Shown here in pieces: positions 8,449 through 17,046 of a stretch of DNA of 55,293 nucleotides. Each line of letters begins with the position of its first letter. The stretch's first letter is position 1. A program made the position numbers and the translations under genes. Source of the stretch: Acinetobacter sp. ANC 5054 (GTDB lineage Bacteria > Pseudomonadota > Gammaproteobacteria > Pseudomonadales > Moraxellaceae); assembly GCF_002135295.1 (NCBI RefSeq), contig NZ_NEGG01000020.1:1-55293 (forward strand), given 5' to 3'. Under the pieces are notes generated by a model. It was not told the DNA's origin. It did no database searches and was given only the letters and a program-made list of their open reading frames with translations.

Positions 8449-9366
8449 ATGCGCATTGTCTCAGCACTCATAACGGTGGTGATACTGTATTTAGCTTATT
8501 TACAGTTTCAAGTTAGATCCCATCCACAGCTTCGCTTTAATTCTGCGTGGGATCGAATATCCCATCCTTTCGACACACGATTACGCTTTCGTGTTGCAGA
8601 CGTCGACCCACGCTTTGGTTTAACCCAACAACAGGTGATTCAGCTCACTAAAGAAGCTACTGAAATTTGGCATGCAGGTACCCTAAAACCCCTATTTGTC
8701 TATGATCCACAGGCGAATTTGACCATCCATTTAATTTTTGACGAGCGTCAAGAACATTACAATGCTTATAAGCAAGCACAGCAGCAATTAAATATCGAGA
8801 AAACACGTAATGATCTTCATGCAGAAAATTTAGCAAATAGCCGTAGAGGTTTAGAAAGCCAAGAGCAGCAACTTCGTTCGCGCAAAGCCTATATACAGGC
8901 AGAAATCCTACGTTTATCGCAGGAGCGAATGAGTTGGAGTCGAACTGAACATGCGAGTGGGACGAATCTACAACGTATTGAAAGTGAACTGCATCAAGTC
9001 AAACAGCAAGCCCTTCAATTAGACCGTGAAATTGATGCGTTTAATCAACAAAATGATCATTTCAATCAGCAAATTTCCAGTTTCAATCAACAAATCGATC
9101 ATTATAATGCTGGCGTGATTCAAGCCAGTCAACGCTTCCCTGCCCGAGAATTTCACAAAGGCGTATTTATGGGTGATCAGATTCAGATTTATCAATTTGA
9201 TGCCGAAGATGACTTACGTCTCACGCTAGCACATGAATTAGGGCATGCGCTTGGACTTGGTCATCACAATGATCCAACGGCACTGATGTATCCGCTCTTA
9301 GGAAAGCAACAATTAGAAAACTTTAAATTAATGCCTGCAGATCAAAGTTTACTGTACGCACGCTAG
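8449..9366 (+). CDS. Membrane-anchored matrixin-like zinc metalloprotease
   Basis: 305 residues from the ATG at 8449; a TTG five codons upstream (8434) would give 310. An N-terminal membrane helix (MRIVSALITVVILYLAYL) anchors the protein facing the periplasm. The C-terminus has the metzincin zinc site HELGHALGLGH (HExxHxxGxxH, about 262-272) and a Met-turn ALMYP a few residues later, as in matrixins. Between them, at about 105-225, is a long Gln-rich coiled coil with repeated FNQQ units. The substrate is unknown. It ends just before a bidirectional terminator. Confidence 0.85.
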   Translation: MRIVSALITVVILYLAYLQFQVRSHPQLRFNSAWDRISHPFDTRLRFRVADVDPRFGLTQQQVIQLTKEATEIWHAGTLKPLFVYDPQANLTIHLIFDERQEHYNAYKQAQQQLNIEKTRNDLHAENLANSRRGLESQEQQLRSRKAYIQAEILRLSQERMSWSRTEHASGTNLQRIESELHQVKQQALQLDREIDAFNQQNDHFNQQISSFNQQIDHYNAGVIQASQRFPAREFHKGVFMGDQIQIYQFDAEDDLRLTLAHELGHALGLGHHNDPTALMYPLLGKQQLENFKLMPADQSLLYAR

Positions 9367-9383
9367 AAGGAAGCACTGTAAAA

Positions 9384-9415
9384 TAAAAAAAGCCAGCATT
9401 GCGCCGGCTTTTTCA
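9384..9415. terminator. Bidirectional terminator between the protease gene and ridA
   Basis: AGCCAGC and GCCGGCT pair (one mismatch) at 9391-9409, with A-runs on the left and T-runs on the right, so it can serve both convergent genes. Confidence 0.75.
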
Positions 9416-9430
9416 CTGCTTTGAAACGGA

Positions 9431-9787
9431 TTACACTGCGGCAGTCAACATGACTTCAACCAAAACTTGTGGACGGGCTAAATCCGCCTGCAGCGCTGCG
9501 CGTGCAGGGGCAGCGCCTTCCGGTAGCCAGGCTTCCCAGCATTCATTAAACGCAGCAAAATCATCAGCGATATTTTTAATCCAGATCTGAGCAGTTAAAA
9601 TACGGCTTTTATCACTTCCAGCCTGTTCCAGCAGCGCATCAATTTTTGCCAATACTTCCAGTGTCTGCTGTTTGGCATCTGTATCCAAAGTTGTTGGCAC
9701 TTGGCCTGACACATAAACTAAACCGTTATGCACTACACAACCGGCCAAACGGGCATTTGCGCCAATACGCTGAATATCATGACTCAT
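9431..9787 (-). CDS. ridA: RidA-family reactive imine/enamine deaminase
   Basis: 118 residues of the YjgF/YER057c/UK114 family. The conserved Arg that holds the substrate carboxylate is R97 (GAAPARAALQ), and the acidic residue is E111 (VLVEVML). RidA hydrolyses 2-aminoacrylate and other imines released by amino-acid enzymes. The gene begins one base after the stop of dadA, so the two form an operon. This fits: DadA makes imino acids that RidA would convert to keto acids and ammonia. Codon use is G+C-rich like the rest of the islet. It is probably not the housekeeping RidA copy. Confidence 0.88.
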   Translation of the reverse strand: MSHDIQRIGANARLAGCVVHNGLVYVSGQVPTTLDTDAKQQTLEVLAKIDALLEQAGSDKSRILTAQIWIKNIADDFAAFNECWEAWLPEGAAPARAALQADLARPQVLVEVMLTAAV

Positions 9788-9788
9788 C

Positions 9789-11030
9789 TTATTTCTCCAT
9801 TGTTAAACCATCTAATACGATCGGCGATTCACCACGACTAATGAGATGTGAAATCACCATAGCGCTGCCAGCTGCCAGCGTAAAGCCCAAGCTGCCCTGT
9901 CCAATATTTGACCATAAATTATCATATTTCGTGCGCCCTAAAATAGGCGGGCCTTTTGGCGTAGACGGACGCAAGCCGCTCCATTCCTGAGCAGTATTGA
10001 TACCTTCTAATTCAGGGAAGGTCTTGCTTACCGTTTCTTTCAAAGCGTCCATGCGCGCTTTGCGGATGTAAATATCCTGATAGCCGATATCGACCATAGC
10101 CGCAATACGCAGCTGATCGCCGAGTTTCGCATAGACAATTTTGTGGGCGTAGTCTGTCACGCTGATGCTCGGCACAATATGCGCCTGCTGCGGGAACGGC
10201 AGCGTCAAGCTGTAGCCTTTTAAGGGATAAACCGGTACCGAAATTCCGGCCAGATCAAAAATTTGAGTGCTTCCATTGCCGGCAGCTACCACAAATTCAT
10301 CCGCTTTGATGCGCCCTTTGCTGGTTTCTATTTCAGTAATTTTGCTGTTTTCAGCAAAGAAGTCTGTCACTTTATGCTCATACAGGCAGCTGAAATCGGG
10401 ACTTTTTTCGAGTTCTTTATGCAGCGCCAAACAGAACTTGTAACAATCTGCAGTTTCATCATCTGGTGTGTAAATTGAGCCGACCAGCTGAGATTCAATG
10501 CCTTTTAATGCCGGTTCAACCCGAACGGTTTCTTCACGTGATAAAGCCTGCTGTACGCTTGGATCAATGCCCGCGGCAGCTTTTTTAAAGGCTTTCGGAT
10601 CACGGTGGATCACCATTTTTCCGGATTTCACCCAGCAAAAACTATCAATTTGACTGCGCCATTTTGCCATGATGTTTTGGCTGTACAGCGACAAGCGTAG
10701 GATATGGCTGCCGTTGAGAATATTGTCTTTGCGGTTGCACACCATGAGAAACTGCAGCATCCAAGACCATTGAAATGGCGACAGGTTCAATTTGAAGTTG
10801 AGCGGAGAATGCGCTTTGCCCAACCATTGCAACGCTTGAAACGGCACGCCGGCATCCGCCAAAGGCGCGACATAGCGGTAGCTGAGCTGGCCGCCGTTGG
10901 CAAAACTTGTTTGACAGCCGACCTGATCATTTGCTTCGACTATTGTCACTTTATGGCCGGCTTGAATAAGTGCATATGCTGTACTTAGGCCAATTACCCC
11001 GCCGCCGATCACGGCTACATGCTTTTTCAT
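9789..11030 (-). CDS. dadA: D-amino-acid dehydrogenase, FAD-dependent (DadA family)
   Basis: 413 residues from the ATG at 11030; a TTG at 11051 would add seven. The FAD-binding Rossmann motif VAVIGGGVIGLSTAYAL is at about 5-21, followed by the E of IVEAND. The C-terminal GLRPSTPKGPPILG and the glycine-rich TAGSAMV-like element are typical of DadA/DAO proteins. It oxidises D-amino acids (D-alanine in E. coli) at the inner membrane and passes electrons to quinone. It is co-transcribed with ridA and downstream of a LysR gene, with an inverted-repeat site 83 bases before its start. Base composition is visibly G+C-richer than the neighbouring core genes. Confidence 0.9.
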   Translation of the reverse strand: MKKHVAVIGGGVIGLSTAYALIQAGHKVTIVEANDQVGCQTSFANGGQLSYRYVAPLADAGVPFQALQWLGKAHSPLNFKLNLSPFQWSWMLQFLMVCNRKDNILNGSHILRLSLYSQNIMAKWRSQIDSFCWVKSGKMVIHRDPKAFKKAAAGIDPSVQQALSREETVRVEPALKGIESQLVGSIYTPDDETADCYKFCLALHKELEKSPDFSCLYEHKVTDFFAENSKITEIETSKGRIKADEFVVAAGNGSTQIFDLAGISVPVYPLKGYSLTLPFPQQAHIVPSISVTDYAHKIVYAKLGDQLRIAAMVDIGYQDIYIRKARMDALKETVSKTFPELEGINTAQEWSGLRPSTPKGPPILGRTKYDNLWSNIGQGSLGFTLAAGSAMVISHLISRGESPIVLDGLTMEK

Positions 11031-11112
11031 GGTTCTGAGACATTCTTCCAAAAAACATTAGCATTAAAAAAGAAGAATTCTGCTTTAACAAATGAGTTTT
11101 TAGCGACTAGTC

Positions 11113-11128
11113 ATAACTTTTAGTTAAT
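11113..11128. promoter_or_regulatory. Candidate LysR operator upstream of dadA
   Basis: ATAACTTTTAGTTAAT is an inverted repeat (ATAACT/AGTTA) that overlaps the stop codon of the lysR gene and lies 83 bases before dadA. A near-identical repeat sits at the lysR start (12000-12014). Confidence 0.55.
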
Positions 11129-11989
11129 TGCAGGAGTAATCAACCCGATTTCCGCTTTAATCAGCTCAATAAAATCTTCTGCGGCCTTGGCAGTACTGAC
11201 ATTGGCATTTCTTAAAATATAGATCGTGGTATATAGACGCGGTTTAATAGGGTGAATCATGTCTTTCGGCAATGAATAAGCTGCCGTGTAAATATCTGTG
11301 ATGCTACAGCCCAGGCCCTGACGCACCAGTTCGCTGGCCATATAGTACGTCTGCACATTAACAATGCTATTGGTAAAGGTGCGGTATTTCGACACCACCT
11401 GCATCAGTGAATTTGAATCTGGCTGAATCCAGCGGTTTTCATCAATCGAATGAATATCCTGATTAGCATGCACTGGTTCTGAGTCAATATACACCAGCGG
11501 AATTTCTAAAATCGGCGTGGCGATAATGCCGTGCAGGGTTTGCGGCTGAAAGGTTACCGCAATATCAATTTCACGCTGCAGCAGTTTTTGCTCTAGCGCC
11601 AGCGTATGATCTGTGCCGATATTGACGAATACGCCCGGATATTTTTTCAGGAATTGAGCAGTCAACTTTGGTATAAGGCTAAGGCCTAAACTGGGCAGGC
11701 AGCCCAAAGTGATTTGCCCTTGAGGATTCTTTGCCAAATTGTAGGTCAGCTTGTTCAGCTCACTAATTTTGTCGTAAATCGGCTTAATTTCATCGTACAA
11801 AATATAAGCTTCTTTGGTCGGCTGCAACTTTCCTTTTACGCGCTTAAACAGTGCAAAACCAAGACGTTGCTCTGCATGTTTCAGCAGTTTGCTGGCTGCA
11901 GGTTGTGATATGCATAGTGCTGAGGCAGCTTCCGTAAGTGATCCAAAAAGCATCACGGAATAGAACATCTCAAGGTGTCTAAGGTTCAT
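11120..11989 (-). CDS. LysR-family transcriptional regulator
   Basis: 289 residues from the ATG at 11989 (MNLRHLEMFYSV). The alternative ATG at 12001 would overlap the operator repeat, so I choose the inner start, which also matches the family. The N-terminal winged helix-turn-helix (GSLTEAASALCISQPAASKL) is followed by the linker helix and a periplasmic-binding-protein-like inducer domain. It sits between dadA-ridA (same strand) and a divergent permease, and similar inverted repeats flank it on both sides. It therefore probably controls itself, the permease and dadA-ridA in response to an amino acid. The inducer is unknown. Confidence 0.9.
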   Translation of the reverse strand: MNLRHLEMFYSVMLFGSLTEAASALCISQPAASKLLKHAEQRLGFALFKRVKGKLQPTKEAYILYDEIKPIYDKISELNKLTYNLAKNPQGQITLGCLPSLGLSLIPKLTAQFLKKYPGVFVNIGTDHTLALEQKLLQREIDIAVTFQPQTLHGIIATPILEIPLVYIDSEPVHANQDIHSIDENRWIQPDSNSLMQVVSKYRTFTNSIVNVQTYYMASELVRQGLGCSITDIYTAAYSLPKDMIHPIKPRLYTTIYILRNANVSTAKAAEDFIELIKAEIGLITPAIN

Positions 11990-11999
11990 AATGTGGCGC

Positions 12000-12014
12000 A
12001 TAACTTATAGTTAT
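12000..12014. promoter_or_regulatory. Candidate LysR operator in the lysR/permease divergent region
   Basis: ATAACTTATAGTTAT is a perfect inverted repeat (ATAACT-TAT-AGTTAT) of the T-N11-A type. It matches the site before dadA in 13 of 15 bases. Its position suits repression of lysR and control of the permease. Confidence 0.6.
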
Positions 12015-12102
12015 AGGTAATCTATTAGAATTCATTACTTAATGTCAATGAAGCCTTGTAAATTGTTGGAAAATTTTAAATCCAAACCAGGGAGCGGCAT
12101 CT

Positions 12103-13527
12103 TTGCAAGCTGAGCAACCGGCAGCGTCCATGCCCGATATATGGACAACTAAGAATATCGCGCTGAGCGCAATTATTATTGTGAGTTTTGTGCTGGCATT
12201 TTATGCACGCGGCCTGCCTGTTGATCAGGTGGGATTAATCGGCCTGCTGCCGATTTTCGCTTTGGCGATCCTGACCGTGGTCGGTTTGGATATCGTCCTG
12301 TCTGTGATCATCGCCATTTTGGTCAGCGTGATCATGACTTCAACTGGGGTGCTTGAACTGGGCGCTATTTTGGCAAAATCCACCGGTTCATTTATTGCGA
12401 CCGTTGGCTTAATCATTATGCTCGGCGCCGGCGTAGGCGAAGTCGCGTACCGGACTGGGGCTGCCCGTGAGCTGGTTAAATTCATCGTGAACCGAGTTGG
12501 TTTATCCAGTCAAAGCCGCGTCAAGTTCGGCATCATCATCTCCTCGATTGTAATTTGCGGCTCACTGGGCACCATGGCTGGAGGCAACGCAATCATTGTT
12601 GCGGTGGTTATTCCAATTGCGGCAGCAGTGGGCTTAACTCCGCCAACCGTGGCACTGCTGCTGATGATATCTGGCTCTATCGGGCTGTTCATTGGCCCAT
12701 TTACGCCTAGCACAGTCACCATTTTAGAACTGGGCGGCTTAAGCTATCCACAATTCCTACTGACGTCTGCCCTGCCAATGAGTGTTGTCACACTGGGCGC
12801 CGGCTGGATTATGTCTTGCTATATCCAAAAATGGACGGCAGGCAAATACAGCTATAATGAAAATTTCCTGACGCAAAAAGAAAGCGAAGACCCTGAAACA
12901 TTAAAACGCGGCAAACGCGCCGCATTTGTGTTTTTGGGCACGATTATCGCAATGGCAATCGTGGGCATCAGCTTAAAAGCAGGCTTCAGCTTTGCCATTA
13001 TTGTGATGCTGACCGTTGCACTTTTAACTGGTTTGGTTGCCGGCCTGTCACCGAAACAGATTTTGGAAGCTTTATATGACGGCTGCGGCAAACTGGTCTG
13101 GATGTTCATTCTATACTGGCTGTACAACCCAATTTTAGAGCTGGTGGAAAAACTGAATGCTTACCAAACACTGCTGGACAGCGCGACGCCGTATTTGACC
13201 GGCTTAACCCCTGCCATGCTGTGTTTCGGTATTTTCCTATTCAACATCGTGGGGCATATTCCGGGTGCGGCGGTGGCGCAAATGACCTTTACAAATAAAA
13301 TTTTCGGTCCGATTCTCGCTGCTCACGGCGTACCGCCTGCCGGCATTACAGCAGTGCTGCTGGCCAGCTCGCAAGTGGACTGGTTTGGCCCGTTTCCATC
13401 TTCAGACATGTTTGGCCAAATGGGTCTGGCGCGCTCCAGCCAGCTGAAATACATGCTTTACGGCGGCTGGGCCATTGTAGCCGCCAACGTCTGCCTGTTT
13501 GCAGTGCTGTTCCATATACTAACCTAA
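12103..13527 (+). CDS. Ion-transporter-superfamily permease (GntP/DcuC/NhaC-like)
   Basis: 474 residues with a TTG start supported by a GGGAG ribosome-binding site eight bases upstream; the first ATG is nine codons later. It has about 11-12 membrane helices in two halves, with re-entrant-loop-like stretches GSLGTMAGGNAIIVAVVIP (about 151-169) and NIVGHIPGAAVAQ (about 386-398), as in the ion transporter superfamily. No close family was identified with certainty. Divergent from the LysR gene, it probably imports the amino acid that DadA and RidA degrade. G+C-rich codon use marks it as part of the same acquired islet. Confidence 0.75.
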   Translation: MQAEQPAASMPDIWTTKNIALSAIIIVSFVLAFYARGLPVDQVGLIGLLPIFALAILTVVGLDIVLSVIIAILVSVIMTSTGVLELGAILAKSTGSFIATVGLIIMLGAGVGEVAYRTGAARELVKFIVNRVGLSSQSRVKFGIIISSIVICGSLGTMAGGNAIIVAVVIPIAAAVGLTPPTVALLLMISGSIGLFIGPFTPSTVTILELGGLSYPQFLLTSALPMSVVTLGAGWIMSCYIQKWTAGKYSYNENFLTQKESEDPETLKRGKRAAFVFLGTIIAMAIVGISLKAGFSFAIIVMLTVALLTGLVAGLSPKQILEALYDGCGKLVWMFILYWLYNPILELVEKLNAYQTLLDSATPYLTGLTPAMLCFGIFLFNIVGHIPGAAVAQMTFTNKIFGPILAAHGVPPAGITAVLLASSQVDWFGPFPSSDMFGQMGLARSSQLKYMLYGGWAIVAANVCLFAVLFHILT

Positions 13528-13541
13528 ACTGTTAAAAAATT

Positions 13542-13572
13542 TAAAAAAGCGCCGAAACTCAGGCACTTTTTT
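13542..13572 (+). terminator. Terminator of the permease gene
   Basis: AAAGCGCC and GGCACTTT pair around the loop GAAACTCA (one mismatch), followed by six T, about 15 bases after the stop codon. Confidence 0.7.
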
Positions 13573-13653
13573 GCCTACAGATTTTTTGAACCGAAATCCC
13601 TATTCATGTTAAGGTTAAGGCAAACATCTATTCAGACATCTTTGGAGAGCAAT

Positions 13654-14019
13654 GTGAGTTACTACCATATCTTGATTGAAGTGAATGACCACATCAGCAC
13701 GATTGAACAAACCCGAGATATTGAACTTTTTGATATCACAGAAATTCAACCTTACCTCCATGCTGTGCTGTTACCTTATTTCAATGAACAGTTAATTGAA
13801 CTGGAAGATGAAAATCTTGAGTTTAAAGATGTATTACATCTCAAAGTAAAACAAACGCTGTTGCCCATCAATGATCTTATCGAAGAAGAGCAGCGCTTAT
13901 TACCAAGTGATACGGACATTACCATTTCGGCTTATGAAATTTTTAATAATCATGAACTCAGCCAAGATGTGACCACCGTCATTTTAGATGTACTTGAAGC
14001 TTTAAAATTTGAAGCTTAA
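13654..14019 (+). CDS. Hypothetical acidic cytoplasmic protein
   Basis: 121 residues if translated from GTG at 13654, which has GGAGAG seven bases upstream. An ATG at 13606 would add 16 residues but lacks a ribosome-binding site. The product is acidic, without signal peptide or membrane helix; the N-terminus (SYYHILIEVNDH) suggests a small alpha/beta fold. No motif was recognised. It resumes the A/T-rich codon use of the core genome after the islet and ends at a bidirectional terminator shared with erpA. Confidence 0.65.
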   Translation: MSYYHILIEVNDHISTIEQTRDIELFDITEIQPYLHAVLLPYFNEQLIELEDENLEFKDVLHLKVKQTLLPINDLIEEEQRLLPSDTDITISAYEIFNNHELSQDVTTVILDVLEALKFEA

Positions 14020-14039
14020 GCCCTTTTGCTTAGACATTA

Positions 14040-14066
14040 AAAAAGCCCTCAAATGAGGGCTTTTTT
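14040..14066. terminator. Bidirectional terminator before erpA
   Basis: GCCCTC-AAAT-GAGGGC flanked by A-runs and six T serves the convergent genes on both sides. Confidence 0.88.
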
Positions 14067-14087
14067 ATGGCTCATCAGATCTATCTA

Positions 14088-14423
14088 TTAGATTGAGAAT
14101 GATGATCCGCAACCACAAGTCGTTGTTGCATTTGGGTTTTGTACCACAAAACGAGAACCTTCTAAACCTTCAAGATAATCAACAACTGAACCGACTAGAT
14201 ACTGATAGCTTAATGAATCCACTAACATTTTCACGTCTTCATTTACAAATTCAGCATCATCTTCGTTTTGGCTTTCTGCGAAATTAAAACCATAAGAGAA
14301 ACCTGAACAACCACCACCAGTAACATAGACACGTAACATAAGGTCTTGGTTACCTTCGCTATCACGCAATTGGCGTACTTTATTGGCAGCATTGTCAGTC
14401 AGCACAAGTGCTTGAGCATTCAT
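14088..14423 (-). CDS. erpA: Iron-sulfur cluster insertion protein ErpA (A-type carrier)
   Basis: 111 residues. The three ligand cysteines of A-type carriers are present: Cys39 ([13 protein letters not shown]) and Cys103/Cys105 ([12 protein letters not shown]). ErpA receives [4Fe-4S] or [2Fe-2S] clusters and delivers them to apo-enzymes of respiration and isoprenoid synthesis. It has its own promoter region, with the terminator hairpin of the upstream AdeT-like gene in its leader. The length fits ErpA, and the internal acidic segment ([11 protein letters not shown]) is typical of ErpA rather than IscA. Confidence 0.94.
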   Translation of the reverse strand: MNAQALVLTDNAANKVRQLRDSEGNQDLMLRVYVTGGGCSGFSYGFNFAESQNEDDAEFVNEDVKMLVDSLSYQYLVGSVVDYLEGLEGSRFVVQNPNATTTCGCGSSFSI

Positions 14424-14466
14424 GATGGATTCCTCTGAGTCATTTGGATGTCTTTAAAAAAGAAAA

Positions 14467-14503
14467 GACCATATTTCAAGTATAACATACTCAATATATG
14501 GTC
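14467..14503 (-). terminator. Terminator of the first AdeT-like gene
   Basis: GACCATAT and ATATGGTC pair across a 21-base loop; on the minus strand TTTTCTTTTTT follows. It lies 57 bases downstream of the stop at 14560 and within the erpA leader, so it might also influence erpA. Confidence 0.6.
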
Positions 14504-14559
14504 CGTCTTGGCAGTTTAAAGTTAAATCAGAGTATTTTTCTCAAGATTTAATTTAGACC

Positions 14560-15567
14560 TTATTTATAGTTCTCATCTTGAAGTGCGCATTCAAAGTTTT
14601 TCGGGTCTTGCTTACAACGGAATTGCCACAATAACTTCATCATACGTTTTTCATATACGCCACGTTTGGTTAAGTCGATACGCGCTTCTCGCATCATTTT
14701 TTGATAGCCAGCTTTATCTGCGTTTGGTACATCCATCCAATATTTTGACGGAATCTCCGACTTCATTTTCCCTAAAATAGTGAATGCACGTGGCAATTGA
14801 GTTTTTACCCAATCACGTGATTTTTGGCCATAACCTGCAGGAAATTTATCTGGGCGAATAATAATATTTCCAGTGACTTGTAAAATTGGATAATTCACAA
14901 TCGCGCCTTTCGTGCCTAAACCTTTATGTAGCTCAAGTGGCTTAAATACCGCTGCTGGCGCACCAATAATATCGACTTGACCATTGTTGAACTTTGCACC
15001 AAAGTTAGTCACATCTGCACTCACCGCTTGTGCACCTACCTGCTGAACCATGATTTTCTGTGCTTCATCATAATCTAAGACTGCAATTTTCTTACCCGCC
15101 GCTTTGGCTACCGTGTTAATACTACGGTCATTTACCAAGAGATAAGCATCACCAACAGGAATGACACCGGCAACTTCATATTTGCCATTAACCATACTTT
15201 TCGCAAAAGTTGGATTGGCTAAACCCTGCATAACTTTCACCGCAAGATTTAAGTCTGGAATTGCACCTATGGCATCGAGTGAACCTGTAAAGCTGTTAAA
15301 TTGGCGACCGCGCATGCCTGTAACACTGATCCCATCACATTTTCCTGCTTTAAAATCTTCTGCAATGACGGCTTCATTTTGACCAACCCTTAATTCAATA
15401 TCTGCGCCCCAGTTTTTCGCTGCCAATTGATAGTCTTTCATCAAGCTAAAAACATCACCATTTTTACCAACCAAATCAAAAACACAGACCACTTGTTTTG
15501 CCTGAGTTAGTCCAGATATTGTCATGAGCACCGCACTCGCAGCCAATGCTTTTGTCCATTGTTTCAT
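14560..15567 (-). CDS. AdeT1/2-type putative solute-binding protein, paralogue A
   Basis: 335 residues with a signal peptide (ending near TQAK, residues 22-24). It belongs to the AdeT1/AdeT2 family of Acinetobacter, which resembles the periplasmic binding proteins of TRAP-like transporters. Older literature calls AdeT an efflux component, but nothing here looks like a pump subunit. Four cysteines conserved in all three paralogues (in VVCVFDLVGK, GKCDG, QFRCKQDP and FECAL) suggest two disulfides. It is the most divergent of three tandem copies, ending ALQDENYK instead of the shared GE. It is separated from the next copy by a bidirectional terminator. Ligand unknown. Confidence 0.8.
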   Translation of the reverse strand: MKQWTKALAASAVLMTISGLTQAKQVVCVFDLVGKNGDVFSLMKDYQLAAKNWGADIELRVGQNEAVIAEDFKAGKCDGISVTGMRGRQFNSFTGSLDAIGAIPDLNLAVKVMQGLANPTFAKSMVNGKYEVAGVIPVGDAYLLVNDRSINTVAKAAGKKIAVLDYDEAQKIMVQQVGAQAVSADVTNFGAKFNNGQVDIIGAPAAVFKPLELHKGLGTKGAIVNYPILQVTGNIIIRPDKFPAGYGQKSRDWVKTQLPRAFTILGKMKSEIPSKYWMDVPNADKAGYQKMMREARIDLTKRGVYEKRMMKLLWQFRCKQDPKNFECALQDENYK

Positions 15568-15734
15568 ACTGACTTTCCTTGTGTTTTCACTATTTTTATT
15601 CTGAGTGAAATATATTTTTTTAATTTAACTCAATTGCTTAGCTTCATATTTTAATTTTAGCCAGCGACCATTTCCATTTAAGATTACCTGATTCTTTAAC
15701 AGACTCAATGGCATAAATGCCCCGCAAATTTGCC

Positions 15735-15766
15735 AAAAAAAGCCTGGATCAATCCAGGCTTTTTTC
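15735..15766. terminator. Terminator between AdeT-like copies A and B
   Basis: AGCCTGG and CCAGGCT pair around ATCAAT, with A-run on the left and T-run on the right; it ends transcription of copy B (minus strand). Confidence 0.85.
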
Positions 15767-15779
15767 TTTAGATTTCAGT

Positions 15780-16790
15780 TTATTCGCCGCCAAGTGAACA
15801 TTCAAAATTGGCTTTATCGACAGAACAACGTGCTTTTTTCAATACTGACATCATACCTGCATCGTAAATACCACGTTTCGTCATATCCATACGACCTTCA
15901 CGTAACAATTTTTGATACTTGGTTTTTTCTTCTGCTGTAAGGTTGAGTTTGTATTTCGCAGGGATCCCACCTTCTAGACGGTTAATCATTGCCATACTCT
16001 TCGGTAAGTTTTTCACAAACCAATCACGAGATTTTTGACCAAAACCTGCTGGGAACTGATCCGGGCGAATAATAAAATCCGCAGTGACTTGAAGCACTGG
16101 GAAATTAAACATCGCACCATTGGTGCCTAAACCTTTATAAATTTCTAATGGTTTGTATGCATAAGCAGGCGCACCCACCATATCCACCTGACCATTATTA
16201 AATTTCGCCACGAAGTTTGAAACATCAGAGATCACAGCTTGTGCACCAACACGTTGTACCATGATCTTTTGTGCGTCGTCATAACCTAAAACGGCAAACT
16301 TTTTACCGGCAGCTTTTTCAATTGAGTCAATTTTCTTATCACGAACAAAAATGAATGCTGAACCTAATGGAGCAATACCTGCCACTTCATATTTTTTGCC
16401 ACCTAGGTTGCTGACCATTTTCGCTGCATTACGTTGATCTAAAGCAAAAGTAATGGCACGTTGCGCAATTGCGTTGCTTGGTGCGCCGCCAAGTGCATCA
16501 ATAGAACCTGCAAATTTGTTGTATTGACGTGCACGCATTGCAGTCATAAATACGCCATCACATTTGCCAGCTTTGAAATCGTTATCAGCAACTGCTTCGT
16601 CTTGACGTGGAATTAAATTAATTTCTGCGCCCCAGCCTTTTGCAGCCAGTGCCCATTCTTGTGCCATTTGGTAAGACTCACCAGACTTACCTAACAAGTC
16701 AAATACACAGATGTCCACAGCTGCTGCTTGAGCGGAACTCGCAAAGCCAACTGCAGCAAATGTCGCCAACGATAGGAGTGTTTTTTTCAT
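15780..16790 (-). CDS. AdeT1/2-type putative solute-binding protein, paralogue B
   Basis: 336 residues. The signal peptide MKKTLLSLATFAAVGFASSA ends with the AQA cleavage site, so the mature protein is periplasmic. The cysteines shared with the paralogues are C28, C77, C322 and C331. The conserved block KFAGSIDALGG and the segment KFNNGQVDMVGAPAYAYKPLEIYKG-type (about 192-216) are shared with copy C and resemble the ligand-binding lobes of type-II periplasmic binding proteins. No membrane permease gene is adjacent, so the transporter partner, if any, is elsewhere. Terminators and long gaps on both sides suggest independent transcription of each copy. Confidence 0.82.
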   Translation of the reverse strand: MKKTLLSLATFAAVGFASSAQAAAVDICVFDLLGKSGESYQMAQEWALAAKGWGAEINLIPRQDEAVADNDFKAGKCDGVFMTAMRARQYNKFAGSIDALGGAPSNAIAQRAITFALDQRNAAKMVSNLGGKKYEVAGIAPLGSAFIFVRDKKIDSIEKAAGKKFAVLGYDDAQKIMVQRVGAQAVISDVSNFVAKFNNGQVDMVGAPAYAYKPLEIYKGLGTNGAMFNFPVLQVTADFIIRPDQFPAGFGQKSRDWFVKNLPKSMAMINRLEGGIPAKYKLNLTAEEKTKYQKLLREGRMDMTKRGIYDAGMMSVLKKARCSVDKANFECSLGGE

Positions 16791-17046
16791 TGTATTGTCC
16801 TTTCAACTCTTTTTATGGTTCATGTGTCCATACACGAACCCGATATTAAGCAAGTTATTTGAAAAAAAATAGAGCATTTACTCCATTTATTTCTGTCAGT
16901 TTGGCCTATTTTGCTAATTTGTGATGTTAATCACAGTAAAAAATAAATCACTATTGTTTTAATAATCAAATTATTAGCATTAAATCAAAGCTTTATTTGC
17001 AATCTCCAAATTCACTTAAGATTTACAAACTTATAAAACAAATTTA

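Noticed and set aside
9646..9990. Plus-strand frame of 114 residues across ridA and dadA
   Set aside because: It is antisense to two clear genes and reads as random sequence.
14809..14827. CCAATCACGTGATTTTTGG, a CACGTG palindrome inside an AdeT-like gene
   Set aside because: The flanks do not fit parS; the paralogue has CACGAG at the same codons, so it reflects coding sequence.
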